Below, in pieces: positions 26,618 to 35,924 of a stretch of DNA of 64,000 nt. The stretch is from positions 310,001 through 374,000 of the forward strand of contig NZ_BDCR01000004.1 in the NCBI RefSeq assembly GCF_001618385.1, in the 5' to 3' direction. Under the pieces are notes generated by a model. That model saw nothing but the letters and a program-made list of their open reading frames with translations. It was not told the origin of the DNA and ran no database searches. The position numbers and the translations under genes are program-made. This stretch comes from Paludibacter jiangxiensis. Its GTDB lineage: Bacteria; Bacteroidota; Bacteroidia; Bacteroidales; Paludibacteraceae. Each line of letters begins with the position of its first letter. The stretch's first letter is position 1.

Positions 26618-27382
26618 TTAGTTCATGCTTTCTACAAGAATTTTATTTTTTTGCTCTAGAAATTCATCCTCACTCAATATGCCTTTTTCCTGTAATTCTT
26701 TTAGCTTTTCAAGCTGATCAATCCAATCGTCTTTCTTTTCTATGGCATTATTACTATTCACAAACCAAGAAGCTACATAACCAGTAAAAGTACCAAAGAG
26801 TCCAACTCCGGTGGTCATTAAAATAGTTGCGATCAATCGTCCTTCAGTTGTTATCGGATATTTATCTCCATATCCCACAGTTGTAATAGTAGTAAAAGCC
26901 CACCATAAAGCATCTTCGGCGCTTTTGATATTGGAGGTGGGGTCTGTTTCAACCTGCAATATTCCTATGGATCCAAATATTAATGTCAGAAAAGCAATTA
27001 AAGCCACTGCTGCAAATGTTCCGTTGATCTTTGATTTGAATATATGTTGTATTAAAAAACGCACAGAACGAAACGCTCGCATTACCCGGATAACTCTTAT
27101 TAACCTGATAGTTCTTCCATACTGCAGAAAAGAGAAAGTCGGAATGCTTGATACAAAATCAATCCATCCCCAACGCATAAATCGCAATTTTGATTTTGCT
27201 TTAAAGAAACGATAAAAGAAGTCATATAAAAATATGATGCAGATCATATTATCTATTAATGAAATCAATTGTGACGTTTCTGGCGAAAGCTTAAAAAAAG
27301 AATCTATCAGTAAGGCCACAAGTACATAAATGGATAAAATCATTATTGTGATATCCAAAAAAGTAAGCTTCTGCTGATTCAT
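26618..27382 (-). CDS. voltage-gated-type potassium channel with SHOCT tail
   Basis: A 254-residue six-helix ion channel. S4 is visible as regularly spaced arginines (R90, R93, R96, R99, R102, R105). The pore has the K+ selectivity filter TVGYGD at residues 168-173, followed by S6. The C-terminal LEKLKELQEKGILSEDEFLE (about 224-243) is a SHOCT motif, a short oligomerisation domain common in bacterial proteins. It forms a K+-selective tetramer in the inner membrane. Gene is monocistronic in appearance. Confidence 0.9.
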   Translation of the reverse strand: MNQQKLTFLDITIMILSIYVLVALLIDSFFKLSPETSQLISLIDNMICIIFLYDFFYRFFKAKSKLRFMRWGWIDFVSSIPTFSFLQYGRTIRLIRVIRVMRAFRSVRFLIQHIFKSKINGTFAAVALIAFLTLIFGSIGILQVETDPTSNIKSAEDALWWAFTTITTVGYGDKYPITTEGRLIATILMTTGVGLFGTFTGYVASWFVNSNNAIEKKDDWIDQLEKLKELQEKGILSEDEFLEQKNKILVESMN

Positions 27383-28010
27383 TGAGAGACTGCTTTTGAT
27401 TAAATTGTTTAAGTATTATTGCTTTGTGTTATTTTATACATTTTCATCCAAATTTTCTTATGTTGATTTCAAGTCTTTGGATGATGGTAATGATAAGGGC
27501 CAATAGTTTGGGAGTTTTTAATTACACTCATTTTATTTGATTTTGCCATAATTTCCCTCGCAAATTTACATTTTATTTCTAAATAAATTGATTGAATTGC
27601 TTTTTCTATCTGCATTTTGTGACTAAACACGGAAAGAGTTAGAGAGGGGAGGTTTCGATTGGAAAATAGAGCTATTACACCAAATATCTGTGAGATACGG
27701 GAGGTAAAAAAGTGTTTAATTGGAGATGCAAAGCGGCATAGTGAAAAGCAGTCGCAGGAGATGACTGGTTTTGCCGAATGACCTGTGGAATCAATCCGTA
27801 TAACCGGATTGAAGAGGGGAGAAGGCTTGATAGTTCTGGATAATTGTGGGCAGGTTATGGTCAAAAAGGAGACAGGCGGAGATGTGCGGGTGCTAACCAA
27901 ACGCTGTTCTCAAAGAAATTACCTAATTCTCCTTTTTTACCATTTTATCATCCTGATTGCCGCAGAAAAATTCTTGCAAGCTCAGCGAAACGACAGAGTC
28001 GGTTTGTCTT
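27383..28010. other. 628-nt region without a convincing gene
   Basis: Overlapping frames are open on both strands between about 27470 and 28040, and the patch 27600-27910 is more G-rich than its flanks, but no frame shows a domain, signal or sensible start. On the plus strand a frame with one internal stop (TGA at 27769-27771) reads MTGFAE, stop, then VESIRITGLKRGEGLIVLDN. This could be a decayed gene or a structured RNA. I cannot identify it. Confidence 0.45.
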
Positions 28011-28787
28011 TTACTGGAGGGCAACGGTTCCCATATCGGTAACCTGTCCTGATGTTACAAGCACGTTATCAACGGTTTTATTTGTATAAGGCGATACCGG
28101 CTGAAATACAACCTTGTATGTTCCGGCGTCAATTCCTCTCAGTAGAAATTTTCCATCACTACCAGCAATCGTGCCGATAGTGTCACCACCGGCTATTGCT
28201 GTAACATAAGGTGCTGCAGCAACAGGAGAAACCATTCCTTTGATTGCGCCACTTGTTGCCTTTGTGAAGGTTCTGATCACAGGTTTCAGGTTAAATCCGC
28301 CGTTGCCTTTTGCTACAATGGAACGGGCTGCATCAAAATCAATCCATAGCTGATAATCGATCCCTTCGGTAAGTATGGCGTTGATATTGAATTTCAATCC
28401 CGACTGCATGGCCGATGGCGTGTCGAGCGTGTACAGCTGATCGTTGATCTTTACCTGATTGTTGGATCCCAATACAAGGCGCATCTGCGTGATTTGTCCC
28501 GCTGGCAGTTCTATCTTTGCCAAGAGAGTATCCATGCCATTCCTGAAATCAAGCAGGTTGTAAACCCCGGATCGGATGGGTAACGATACCCAGTTGTCAG
28601 TAACGCCTGTTGCTGCAACATTGATTTGGGCACTTTGAATATCAATCAGCACCTGTTGGAAATTGGCAGGAGCATCCGTCAGACGAACGGAAAAGGTGGC
28701 ATTTTTCACTGGATCTGTCGTGCAGGACGCCAGTCCAAGGGCAAGTGTGCCGGCCACAAAGATGGCTGCAATGATTTTCTTATTCAT
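28011..28787 (-). CDS. DUF4382 lipoprotein
   Basis: A protein of 258 residues from the ATG at 28787; a start three codons earlier at 28796 is also possible. Lipobox LGLASC. The mature N-terminal domain has the DUF4382 hallmark FSVRLTDAPANFQQVLIDI and a long beta-rich stretch (LLDFRNGMDTLLAKIELPAGQITQMRLVLG). A C-terminal segment (IKGMVSPV...GKFLLRGIDAGTYKVVFQP) is a carboxypeptidase-regulatory-like beta sandwich. Surface lipoprotein of unknown role. Monocistronic. Confidence 0.85.
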   Translation of the reverse strand: MNKKIIAAIFVAGTLALGLASCTTDPVKNATFSVRLTDAPANFQQVLIDIQSAQINVAATGVTDNWVSLPIRSGVYNLLDFRNGMDTLLAKIELPAGQITQMRLVLGSNNQVKINDQLYTLDTPSAMQSGLKFNINAILTEGIDYQLWIDFDAARSIVAKGNGGFNLKPVIRTFTKATSGAIKGMVSPVAAAPYVTAIAGGDTIGTIAGSDGKFLLRGIDAGTYKVVFQPVSPYTNKTVDNVLVTSGQVTDMGTVALQ

Positions 28788-29088
28788 AATATTCAATTTA
28801 GAGATGACACATCCGGAACTTTGTAGAAATAGCTTCCTGAAGAAGCGAAACTAACCTGCATCGTAAAATATGATGTAAAATTATGGTGGTGTAAATCAGA
28901 AATCAATAGGATGAATAATCTTTAACTTGTAAAATTACAGAAAATTAAACCGTTTATGTAAAGAAAAAGAATAGGTAAAAATGCATTCTTTTTACAGGTC
29001 TTGGAACATGCAATTTACCCATGCAGCTGATTCTGTCTATGTTGCTGTAAGGCGTTGATAAGTAATGTATAAGCGGATGATAATTGAT

Positions 29089-30621
29089 TTATCGCTTCAG
29101 TTTTAGTTCATACAAATCGTTACGCCGGTCTTTCAGGTTGCGCACACTACCGTAGGTGTGTAGTTCGGTGAGCAATGAGATGTCCACATCCGATACCATG
29201 ATCATTTCGGTGTTGGGAGTGGCCTCGGCGCATTTACCGTCGGTAGGGAAAGCAAAATCGCAGGGCGAAAACACTCCCGACTGCGCGTACTGGATGTCCA
29301 TGTTATGAACGCGCGGAAGATTGCCTACGCAGCCCGCTATCACCACGTAACACTCGTTTTCGATGGCACGTGCCTGTGCACAGATCCGTACCCGAGAATA
29401 GCCGTTTTGGGTGTCGGTGAGGAACGGAACAAACAATATCTGCATGCCCTGATCGGCCATGATACGGGGTAATTCGGGGTATTCCACATCGTAACAAATT
29501 AGTACGCCGATACGGGCACAATCGGTATCGAAAGTCTTTATCACCTTGCCGCCGGTAAGTCCCCAGCTTTTAATTTCGTCCGGCGTCACGTGAATTTTCT
29601 CGTAAGTGTCGTAAGTTCCATCTCTTCGACACAAAAAACCGACGTTGTGCAAGTCGTTGCCCCGTAACTGAGGCATACTTCCGGTAATGATATTGGTGTT
29701 GTAACTGATGGCCAGACTTACAAATCGTTTGCGTATCTCTTCGGTGTATTGCGCCAGTTCGCGAATAGCCTGCGATTCTCCCAGATGGTTGAACTTAGCC
29801 ATCAGCGGAGCATTGAAATATTCGGGAAAAAGCACGAAATCGCTTTTGTAATCTGACACCGCATCCACAAAAAATTCCACCTGTTCAAAGAGGTCGTCCA
29901 CCGACTGGTAATTGCGCATCTGCCATTGCACTAATCCTACGCGAATACTGGTCCTTGGCGGTATAAAATCGGGGGTGGGTGCCTGATAGTAGATATTATC
30001 CCATTGCATGAGGCAGGCGAAATGTTTCGACTCTTCATCGTTCGGAAGGTAGTTGGTCATCACCTTACGAACGTGAAAATCGTTCGATAACTGAAAGGTG
30101 AGCACCGGATCGAAAATCTCTTTTTTGCGAACTTTTTCGATATACTCTTTCGGGCGTATTTCGTCGGCATATTTATGATAATTGGGCAGCCGCCCGCCAA
30201 ACATGATGGCCTTGAGATTAAGAGTTTCGCAGAGTTCTTTGCGGTAATCGTACATGCGTCGAGCAAGGCGCAGCCCTCTGTATTGCGGATGAATGAATAC
30301 CTCGATGCCGTAAAGAATGTTGCCGTTGGGGTTATGCGTGTCGAAGGATTCGTTGCCAGTCACCGAAGCATAAGAGTGGTCGTTTTTTACGAGGTCGTAG
30401 TCCACGATTATAGACAGCGCGCAACCTACAATCTTTTTGTCTACGACGGTTACCACCTGTCCTTCCGGGAAAATGGTTATCAGTGTGTCAATCTGTTTTC
30501 GCGACCAGAACACATCGCTTCCGTCGCTGTAGGTGCGTGTAAATGACTGTGCCAGTTGCTTGTAATCATTCCGGTGCAACGGGCGAATAGAAACTTTGCT
30601 GATTTCAGGTATATTATCCAT
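29089..30621 (-). CDS. GNAT acetyltransferase-nitrilase fusion enzyme
   Basis: A protein of 510 residues from the ATG at 30621 (MDNIPEISKVSIRPLHRND); upstream in-frame codons are not protein-like. The N-terminal ~210 residues are a GNAT domain (VFIHPQYRGLRLARRMYDYR). The C-terminal ~280 are a carbon-nitrogen hydrolase with the Glu-Lys-Cys triad in FPEYFN, KIHVTPDE and GVLICYDVEYPE. This fusion is a known bacterial family. It presumably acetylates and hydrolyses the same amine/amide metabolite, but the substrate is not established. Monocistronic. Confidence 0.9.
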   Translation of the reverse strand: MDNIPEISKVSIRPLHRNDYKQLAQSFTRTYSDGSDVFWSRKQIDTLITIFPEGQVVTVVDKKIVGCALSIIVDYDLVKNDHSYASVTGNESFDTHNPNGNILYGIEVFIHPQYRGLRLARRMYDYRKELCETLNLKAIMFGGRLPNYHKYADEIRPKEYIEKVRKKEIFDPVLTFQLSNDFHVRKVMTNYLPNDEESKHFACLMQWDNIYYQAPTPDFIPPRTSIRVGLVQWQMRNYQSVDDLFEQVEFFVDAVSDYKSDFVLFPEYFNAPLMAKFNHLGESQAIRELAQYTEEIRKRFVSLAISYNTNIITGSMPQLRGNDLHNVGFLCRRDGTYDTYEKIHVTPDEIKSWGLTGGKVIKTFDTDCARIGVLICYDVEYPELPRIMADQGMQILFVPFLTDTQNGYSRVRICAQARAIENECYVVIAGCVGNLPRVHNMDIQYAQSGVFSPCDFAFPTDGKCAEATPNTEMIMVSDVDISLLTELHTYGSVRNLKDRRNDLYELKLKR

Positions 30622-30805
30622 ATTCTCAGTGTTTAGAAAATGGTGTACAAGCAAAGTTAGTGGGAATGAATTATTTTTCAAACGAAAAAATGGGTTTTGA
30701 AAAATGTTTTTTAACAGCTTATGAAATAATGTAATAGAAACCCTAAATAACGAAAGCATTCACTTATTTTAAATTCGCAGAAGACGAAAGCGGCAGATTC
30801 TCAGT

Positions 30806-30813
30806 TAACTTTG
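30806..30813 (+). promoter_or_regulatory. -7 box for the CPIC protein / TonB receptor pair
   Basis: TAACTTTG, an exact TAnnTTTG match, 28 nt before the ATG at 30842. No clear -33 element. Confidence 0.4.
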
Positions 30814-30841
30814 CGGCTTAATTATTGCATTCATCCTATAA

Positions 30842-31174
30842 ATGATCAAGCAGAGAAACAGAATACGCATACTGATCGCATCACTCCTTTTGATGCTAAC
30901 AACCGGCACACTGATGGTGAAGTCGGTTCACTGCGTGTTGATTTCTCACGATGTGGTTACTGAAGCTGTAAACGGGCAGACAACCGTTTCTACCGATCAG
31001 CCGGATAGTTGTCCTATCTGTTCTTTCGATTTCTACCCTGTAATCCTTCATTCGTTGAAGGTATTGCCGGATGTAACCCGTTTTGCTTATTCAGAACGCC
31101 TGTACAGCCTTATTGATGCACCCGTCAAACAGGCTACCCATCTATTTTTGCTTCGCGCACCACCAGCCGCGTAA
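30842..31174 (+). CDS. small exported protein with CPIC motif, upstream of TonB receptor
   Basis: A 110-residue protein with an N-terminal hydrophobic segment (about residues 9-27), then a short mature part carrying SCPICSFDFYP, a CxxC pair followed by aromatics. The C terminus (THLFLLRAPPAA) is hydrophobic. Small proteins with this layout often precede metal-uptake TonB receptors in Bacteroidota. The CxxC suggests metal binding, possibly copper or zinc. Functional assignment is inference; the receptor gene follows after 193 nt on the same strand. Confidence 0.6.
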   Translation: MIKQRNRIRILIASLLLMLTTGTLMVKSVHCVLISHDVVTEAVNGQTTVSTDQPDSCPICSFDFYPVILHSLKVLPDVTRFAYSERLYSLIDAPVKQATHLFLLRAPPAA

Positions 31175-31367
31175 GACACTCATCTCATTTCTTTTATAAA
31201 AATCAGAACTCGTAGCATTGACTTGCACGGGTATTGGTGTATTGTATTCGACCCTTTGGTCTGTCGTACATTACATCCGCCATTTACATTAGCCTTAAGA
31301 TATCGGAAAGCATGAAAAATATGCCTGATTTCTTAATGGTGATCATTATAATTTAAATCCAAACGTT

Positions 31368-33782
31368 ATGCAAAAAAGATTGATATTTATCATTTTATAT
31401 ATTATTCCGGCTTTATTATTTGCCGAACCCTTGCCTTTGGCTAAAACGTCGCTAAAGGGAGTTGTGACTGATAAATTAACGGGAGAACCCTTGATTGGGG
31501 TGGCAGTGTACATTCCCGAATTGAAAACAGGAGCCGTGACTGACGATAAAGGCTCTTATCATATTGATAATTTGCCGAAAACCACACTGATCGTACAGGT
31601 TACTTATGTAGGGCATCAGTCTGTTATTGAGGCTATTGATTTGAGAAACAGTGTGACGCAAAATTTTTCTCTTGTGGAATCGTCGGCAAAAATAGACGAA
31701 GTGGTGGTAACAGCCACTGCCGGATCTACTCAATTAGTGAGAACTCCCACGCCGATTGCGATAGTGCCTCATACCGATCTTTTGCGTGAAGCATCTACCA
31801 ATCTGATGGATGCGTTGGCCAGTCAACCCGGTATTTCGCAAATTACGACGGGAGGAGGTATTTCCAAGCCTGTTATTCGCGGACTCGGCTACAATCGTGT
31901 GGTAGTGGTAAATGACGGGATACGTCAGGAAGGTCAGCAGTGGGGCGACGAGCACGGAATAGAAATAGACGAACAAGCCGTGAATAAAGCCGAAATTTTG
32001 AAAGGTCCTGCCAGTCTGATGTTCGGTTCCGATGCCATGGCAGGCGTGATCAACCTCTTTTCAGCGCCAACTCTTCCTGAAGGCAAAATAGCCGGTAATT
32101 TCTATGCGAACTATCAAACGAATAACGGATTGATGGCTTATTCTCTTGATTTAGCAGGTAATAAAAAAGGATTTATATGGGATTTGCGCTACAGCGATAA
32201 AATGGCTCACGATTATAAGAACAAGTATGACGGCTATGTCTATAATTCACGTTTCAAAGAGCAAGCGCTGACCGGTTTGATTGGAATAAACAAAGAGTGG
32301 GGGTATTCTCACCTGACCTTTAGCACTTATCAACTAACACCCGGAATTGTAGAAGGTGCACGTGATTCAATATCCGGAAAATTTATAAAACCGGTTGCAC
32401 TCAAAGGCGTTGAAGGTAGTGAACTTGTTAACAATGCTGACGGGAAGAGTTACAGTCACGGAATGCCATATCAGCAGGTAAAACACTACAAAGCAGTGTG
32501 GAACAACAGTATTTTTATTGGGGACGGTAGTTTGAAAACCACAATTGGATTTCAGCAAAACCGCAGACAGGAATTTGGCGATGTTCTGAATCCCGATCAG
32601 TACGGGCTTTACTTCCTGCTGAATACCGTCAACTATGATGTACACTATATGTTACCGCAAAAAAACGGGTGGTCTGCTTCGTTTGGTGTGAATGGCATGT
32701 ATCAGCACTCCATGAATAAAGGTACTGAGTTTTTGGTGCCGGAATACAACCTTTTTGATGCCGGTATCTTTGGGATTGCCAGTAAAACTATCGGACGATT
32801 CGACATTAGCGGAGGCATACGGTTCGATAACCGCCACGAACACGCTGATGATCTCTATTTGAATTCAAATGATGAGAAAACCACCGTTTCAGATCCTACA
32901 GCCTACCATCGTTTTACCGCTTTCACCAATGATTTCGGGGGAATAACCGGTAGTTTAGGTGCAGCATGGAGAATAACCGACGATTTTCATGCAAAATTCA
33001 ATCTGTCAAGGGGTTTCAGAGCTCCAAATATTGGCGAATTAGCATCCAATGGGGTTCATGACGGAACTGTTCGTTATGAAATTGGCGATAGTAACCTGAA
33101 GCCGGAAACCAGTCTGCAAGCCGATTTTCAACTGGGCTATTCATCGCGCTATCTTTCTGCGGAAGTCGACCTGTTTGTCAATCGTATCAACAATTATATC
33201 TTTTCCAGAAAGCTGAACAGTACGGCAGGTGGCGATTCAATTACCAACGGTTACCAGACTTATAAATTTGTTTCGGGTGATGCCCGGATTATGGGTGGTG
33301 AATTTATGTTTGACGTTCATCCATTTGACTGCCTGCATATCGAAAACAGTTTTTCGTATGTTAACTCCATTCAGCTAAACCAACCTGATTCCACCCGCTA
33401 TTTACCGATGACTCCCGCTCCCAAATGGAAAACCGATGTGCGTCTTGATATTTTAAGACATGGTAATGTGTTACGTAACGGATATATCAATGTTGGTGTA
33501 GAGAGTTATTTTGCACAAAATCACTATTATGAGGCCTACGGGACAGAAACCCGTACCCCCGGTTATTCTTTGCTGTATGCCGGAATTGGTGGCGATGTTA
33601 TACACAAAGGCCATACGCTCTTTTCTCTCTATCTGACAGGAAATAATCTGACTGATGTGGCTTATCAAAGCCATTTGAGCCGGCTTAAATACGAGGATGT
33701 AAACAATGCAACCGGCCGTACGGGAGGGTATAATATGGGGCGGAACTTCAGCATTAAGTTATTGGTTCCGATAAACCTGTAA
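31368..33782 (+). CDS. TonB-dependent outer-membrane receptor, ZnuD-like
   Basis: An 804-residue protein with signal peptide ending near LLFAEP, an N-terminal carboxypeptidase-D-like domain (LKGVVTDKLTGEPLIGVAVYI) to about residue 105, a TonB-box-like EVVVTATA, the plug (PGISQITTGGGISKPVIRGLGY, then ILKGPASLMFGSDAMAGVINL), and a 22-strand barrel. The last strands (AYQSHLSRLKYEDVN, GGYNMGRNFSIKLLVPI) closely resemble the zinc/haem receptor ZnuD group. Substrate is probably a metal or metal complex; zinc is the best guess, not proven. Preceded by the small CPIC protein. Confidence 0.88.
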   Translation: MQKRLIFIILYIIPALLFAEPLPLAKTSLKGVVTDKLTGEPLIGVAVYIPELKTGAVTDDKGSYHIDNLPKTTLIVQVTYVGHQSVIEAIDLRNSVTQNFSLVESSAKIDEVVVTATAGSTQLVRTPTPIAIVPHTDLLREASTNLMDALASQPGISQITTGGGISKPVIRGLGYNRVVVVNDGIRQEGQQWGDEHGIEIDEQAVNKAEILKGPASLMFGSDAMAGVINLFSAPTLPEGKIAGNFYANYQTNNGLMAYSLDLAGNKKGFIWDLRYSDKMAHDYKNKYDGYVYNSRFKEQALTGLIGINKEWGYSHLTFSTYQLTPGIVEGARDSISGKFIKPVALKGVEGSELVNNADGKSYSHGMPYQQVKHYKAVWNNSIFIGDGSLKTTIGFQQNRRQEFGDVLNPDQYGLYFLLNTVNYDVHYMLPQKNGWSASFGVNGMYQHSMNKGTEFLVPEYNLFDAGIFGIASKTIGRFDISGGIRFDNRHEHADDLYLNSNDEKTTVSDPTAYHRFTAFTNDFGGITGSLGAAWRITDDFHAKFNLSRGFRAPNIGELASNGVHDGTVRYEIGDSNLKPETSLQADFQLGYSSRYLSAEVDLFVNRINNYIFSRKLNSTAGGDSITNGYQTYKFVSGDARIMGGEFMFDVHPFDCLHIENSFSYVNSIQLNQPDSTRYLPMTPAPKWKTDVRLDILRHGNVLRNGYINVGVESYFAQNHYYEAYGTETRTPGYSLLYAGIGGDVIHKGHTLFSLYLTGNNLTDVAYQSHLSRLKYEDVNNATGRTGGYNMGRNFSIKLLVPINL

Positions 33783-33830
33783 GCGATAAAGTACGGGGTA
33801 ATTGCAGTATAATGGACTAACGGTTTTTCT

Positions 33831-34023
33831 ACGCTAAAGGCGTAACCCAATAGTAACGTCCCGATTCAGCGGGGTGCAAGCGCAAGGATGGTCAATGTAC
33901 TCCCTGAACCGCGTAGCGGTATCCAGTTTACAGGGAAACGCTTACAGCGTTATGTAAAAAAGCGACTTTACTACCCGTCGGGATAAATCCCGACGTTATT
34001 ATAGGAACAACACCTACGGTGTT
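33831..34023. repeat. tandem array of five mini-hairpins
   Basis: In 193 nt after the TonB receptor gene lie five compact palindromes: ACGCTAAAGGCGT (33831-33843), CCGCGTAGCGG (33909-33919), AACGCTTACAGCGTT (33937-33951), CGTCGGGATAAATCCCGACG (33976-33995) and AACACCTACGGTGTT (34009-34023). TCCCTG/CAGGGA also brackets the second (33901-33936). No coding frame is supported. They share the short-stem, 3-6 nt loop architecture of the units at 4.7 and 8.4 kb. Confidence 0.8.
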
Positions 34024-34056
34024 TAGGGGTCACTTTGCAGATAATCATATAAAATG

Positions 34057-34104
34057 AAAACCATTAAGAAAATGAAGATACCTTCATCGTCTTAATGGTT
34101 TTTC
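34057..34104. terminator. bidirectional terminator with AAACCATTAAG stem
   Basis: Arms AAAACCATTAAG... and ...CTTAATGGTTTTT pair over most of their length around a short loop. T-rich and A-rich ends serve both the TonB receptor (+) and the convergent POT transporter gene (-). The stem is shared with 8534-8586. Confidence 0.75.
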
Positions 34105-34129
34105 TGTAGATTATATTGTTACGCGGAGC

Positions 34130-35794
34130 TTATTTGGTTATTGTTTCCAGCTTCTTGAGCATGGCAAACATAAAGATGGCAGAAACCAGGCAGCAAAGTA
34201 CCAGTACGCCCCATACCATCCAGAGTTCCATACCTCCCCACAGGTCACCAATTACACCGGTGAGTTTGTTGCCGAGTGCAGTAGCTCCAAACCAGCCTCC
34301 CATCATCAATCCTTTGTATTTCGGAGGAGCAACACGGGAAACAAATGAAATACCCATTGGACTAAGGAATAGTTCAGCAAACGTGAGGACGAGGTAGGTA
34401 CTGATTAGCCAGTCAGGTGAAACCAGCATAGGACTTACACCTCCCGATGCTTTCAGATCGGAAGGAGAAAGCAAGCCGATAGAACCGAAAGCCAATAAAG
34501 CAAAACCAGCAGCGGCAATCACCATCCCAAAACTGATTTTACGGGGTGCTGACGGCTCTTTCTTCTTTTTAGCCAGCCAAGAGAACAGTCCTACAAAAAG
34601 CGGCGTTAAAACGATTACAAAGAAGGGATTGAATTGTTGGAAGATCTGAGGTGTAATTTTAATGGACGGTTCCATATGTGCATATACTAAAGCGATTGCA
34701 CCCAGAGAAGCTGCAAGAAATAGCCCGGAAATGGCTTTCCCTTTTCCTGTTTTTGATTGAAAGATATTGGTGATGCTATAAACAACAGCAATGAGAAGAA
34801 CCATGGAAACCAGCGAAAATCCGATTCTATCGAGGCCGGAAACAGAACCTGTAGTGTAATCACGGGCAAAGAATGTCATTGTCAGTCCGTTTTGGTGGAA
34901 CGACATCCAGAAGAATACAACTACAGCAAAAACCATCAAAAGGGCAAAAATGCGTTCGCGTGTTTGTTTTGGAGTAAGTTCTTCCACGTGCGAAGTAGCC
35001 GTTGGTTTGTTGGCGTTGTAATCGGCGTGCTTATATGTTCTCTTGAAGACTACGAAGATGGCAATAGAGATAACCAGCGAGATGCAGGCGATGCCGAAGC
35101 CATAGTTATATGCGGCACTCAATTTTTCAATATAAAGGCTTGAAAAGTCTGCTAACGGTAGTTTTGTGCCTTGTTCAGCGGCCAATGCCGTCAGTTGAGC
35201 CAAACCATCAGTAGAAATAGTGCCATTAAGCAACTGGTGGGCGAGAGCAGGGATGTGAGCGTCGTAAACCATGTGGTATTGACTCAGGCTGTAGTTAGTG
35301 ATCCATTCGGCAGCAGAAGGTGCGAAGAAAGCACCAATATTGATGCACATGTAGAAAAGGCTGAAAGCCAAATCGCGTTTGCTGCTGTATTTCGGATCGT
35401 CATATAAGTTACCAACCAATACCTGCAGGTTTCCTTTGAAAAGACCTGTTCCCAACGAAATCAGGGCTAAAGCCGAGACCATTGCAATGAGAGAAAAAGT
35501 GCGGTCATTGTTTGGAATAGCCAAAAGCAGATAGCCGGCAAACATGATTATGATACCAATCATGATGGTGCGTCCGTAACCCAGCCATTTGTCGGCAAGA
35601 AATCCACCCAAAAGAGGAGTGAGGTAAACAGCACCCAAAAACCAACTGAAATACGAACTGGTTTGCGAAGTGTCGAATCCGAATTTTGCCTGAAGAAATA
35701 ACGTAAAAATGGCTAACATTGTGTAGTAGCCGAAGCGTTCACCAGTGTTAGCCAATGCTAGAGCAAAAAGCCCTTTGGGATGTTCTTTAAACAT
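34130..35794 (-). CDS. POT/PTR-family proton-coupled peptide transporter
   Basis: A 554-residue, about 14-helix membrane protein. The family signature is clear: NTGERFGYYTMLAIFTLFLQAKFG near the N terminus with the ExxER-type motif, then LLGGFLADKWLGYGRTIMIG, GLFKGNLQVLVGNLY, FSLFYMCINIGAFFAPSAAEW, and ELFLSPMGISFVSRVAPPKYKGLMMGGW. It imports di- and tripeptides with protons across the inner membrane. Together with the secreted M6 protease and the OPT transporter next to it, it fits growth on peptides. Confidence 0.92.
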   Translation of the reverse strand: MFKEHPKGLFALALANTGERFGYYTMLAIFTLFLQAKFGFDTSQTSSYFSWFLGAVYLTPLLGGFLADKWLGYGRTIMIGIIIMFAGYLLLAIPNNDRTFSLIAMVSALALISLGTGLFKGNLQVLVGNLYDDPKYSSKRDLAFSLFYMCINIGAFFAPSAAEWITNYSLSQYHMVYDAHIPALAHQLLNGTISTDGLAQLTALAAEQGTKLPLADFSSLYIEKLSAAYNYGFGIACISLVISIAIFVVFKRTYKHADYNANKPTATSHVEELTPKQTRERIFALLMVFAVVVFFWMSFHQNGLTMTFFARDYTTGSVSGLDRIGFSLVSMVLLIAVVYSITNIFQSKTGKGKAISGLFLAASLGAIALVYAHMEPSIKITPQIFQQFNPFFVIVLTPLFVGLFSWLAKKKKEPSAPRKISFGMVIAAAGFALLAFGSIGLLSPSDLKASGGVSPMLVSPDWLISTYLVLTFAELFLSPMGISFVSRVAPPKYKGLMMGGWFGATALGNKLTGVIGDLWGGMELWMVWGVLVLCCLVSAIFMFAMLKKLETITK

Positions 35795-35924
35795 AAATGA
35801 ATACTTAATGGATTATTATTGGTAAAATTGAGAAACAAAGATAGTTTTTAATCCTGATATATCCCAATTAACCGATTATCCGGTAATCATCTATAAGTGC
35901 GTGTCAGTCTGTTGTTTTATCTAT

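Noticed and set aside
27469-27900. 143-residue open frame on the minus strand
   Set aside because: Rich in Ser, Pro and Cys with no domain, signal or coherent hydrophobic pattern, and it overlaps another open frame on the plus strand. Treated as non-coding.
29089-30759. Longer start for the GNAT-nitrilase fusion at 30759
   Set aside because: The extra 46 residues are Phe/Leu-rich and not homologous to either domain; ATG at 30621 fits the GNAT start.
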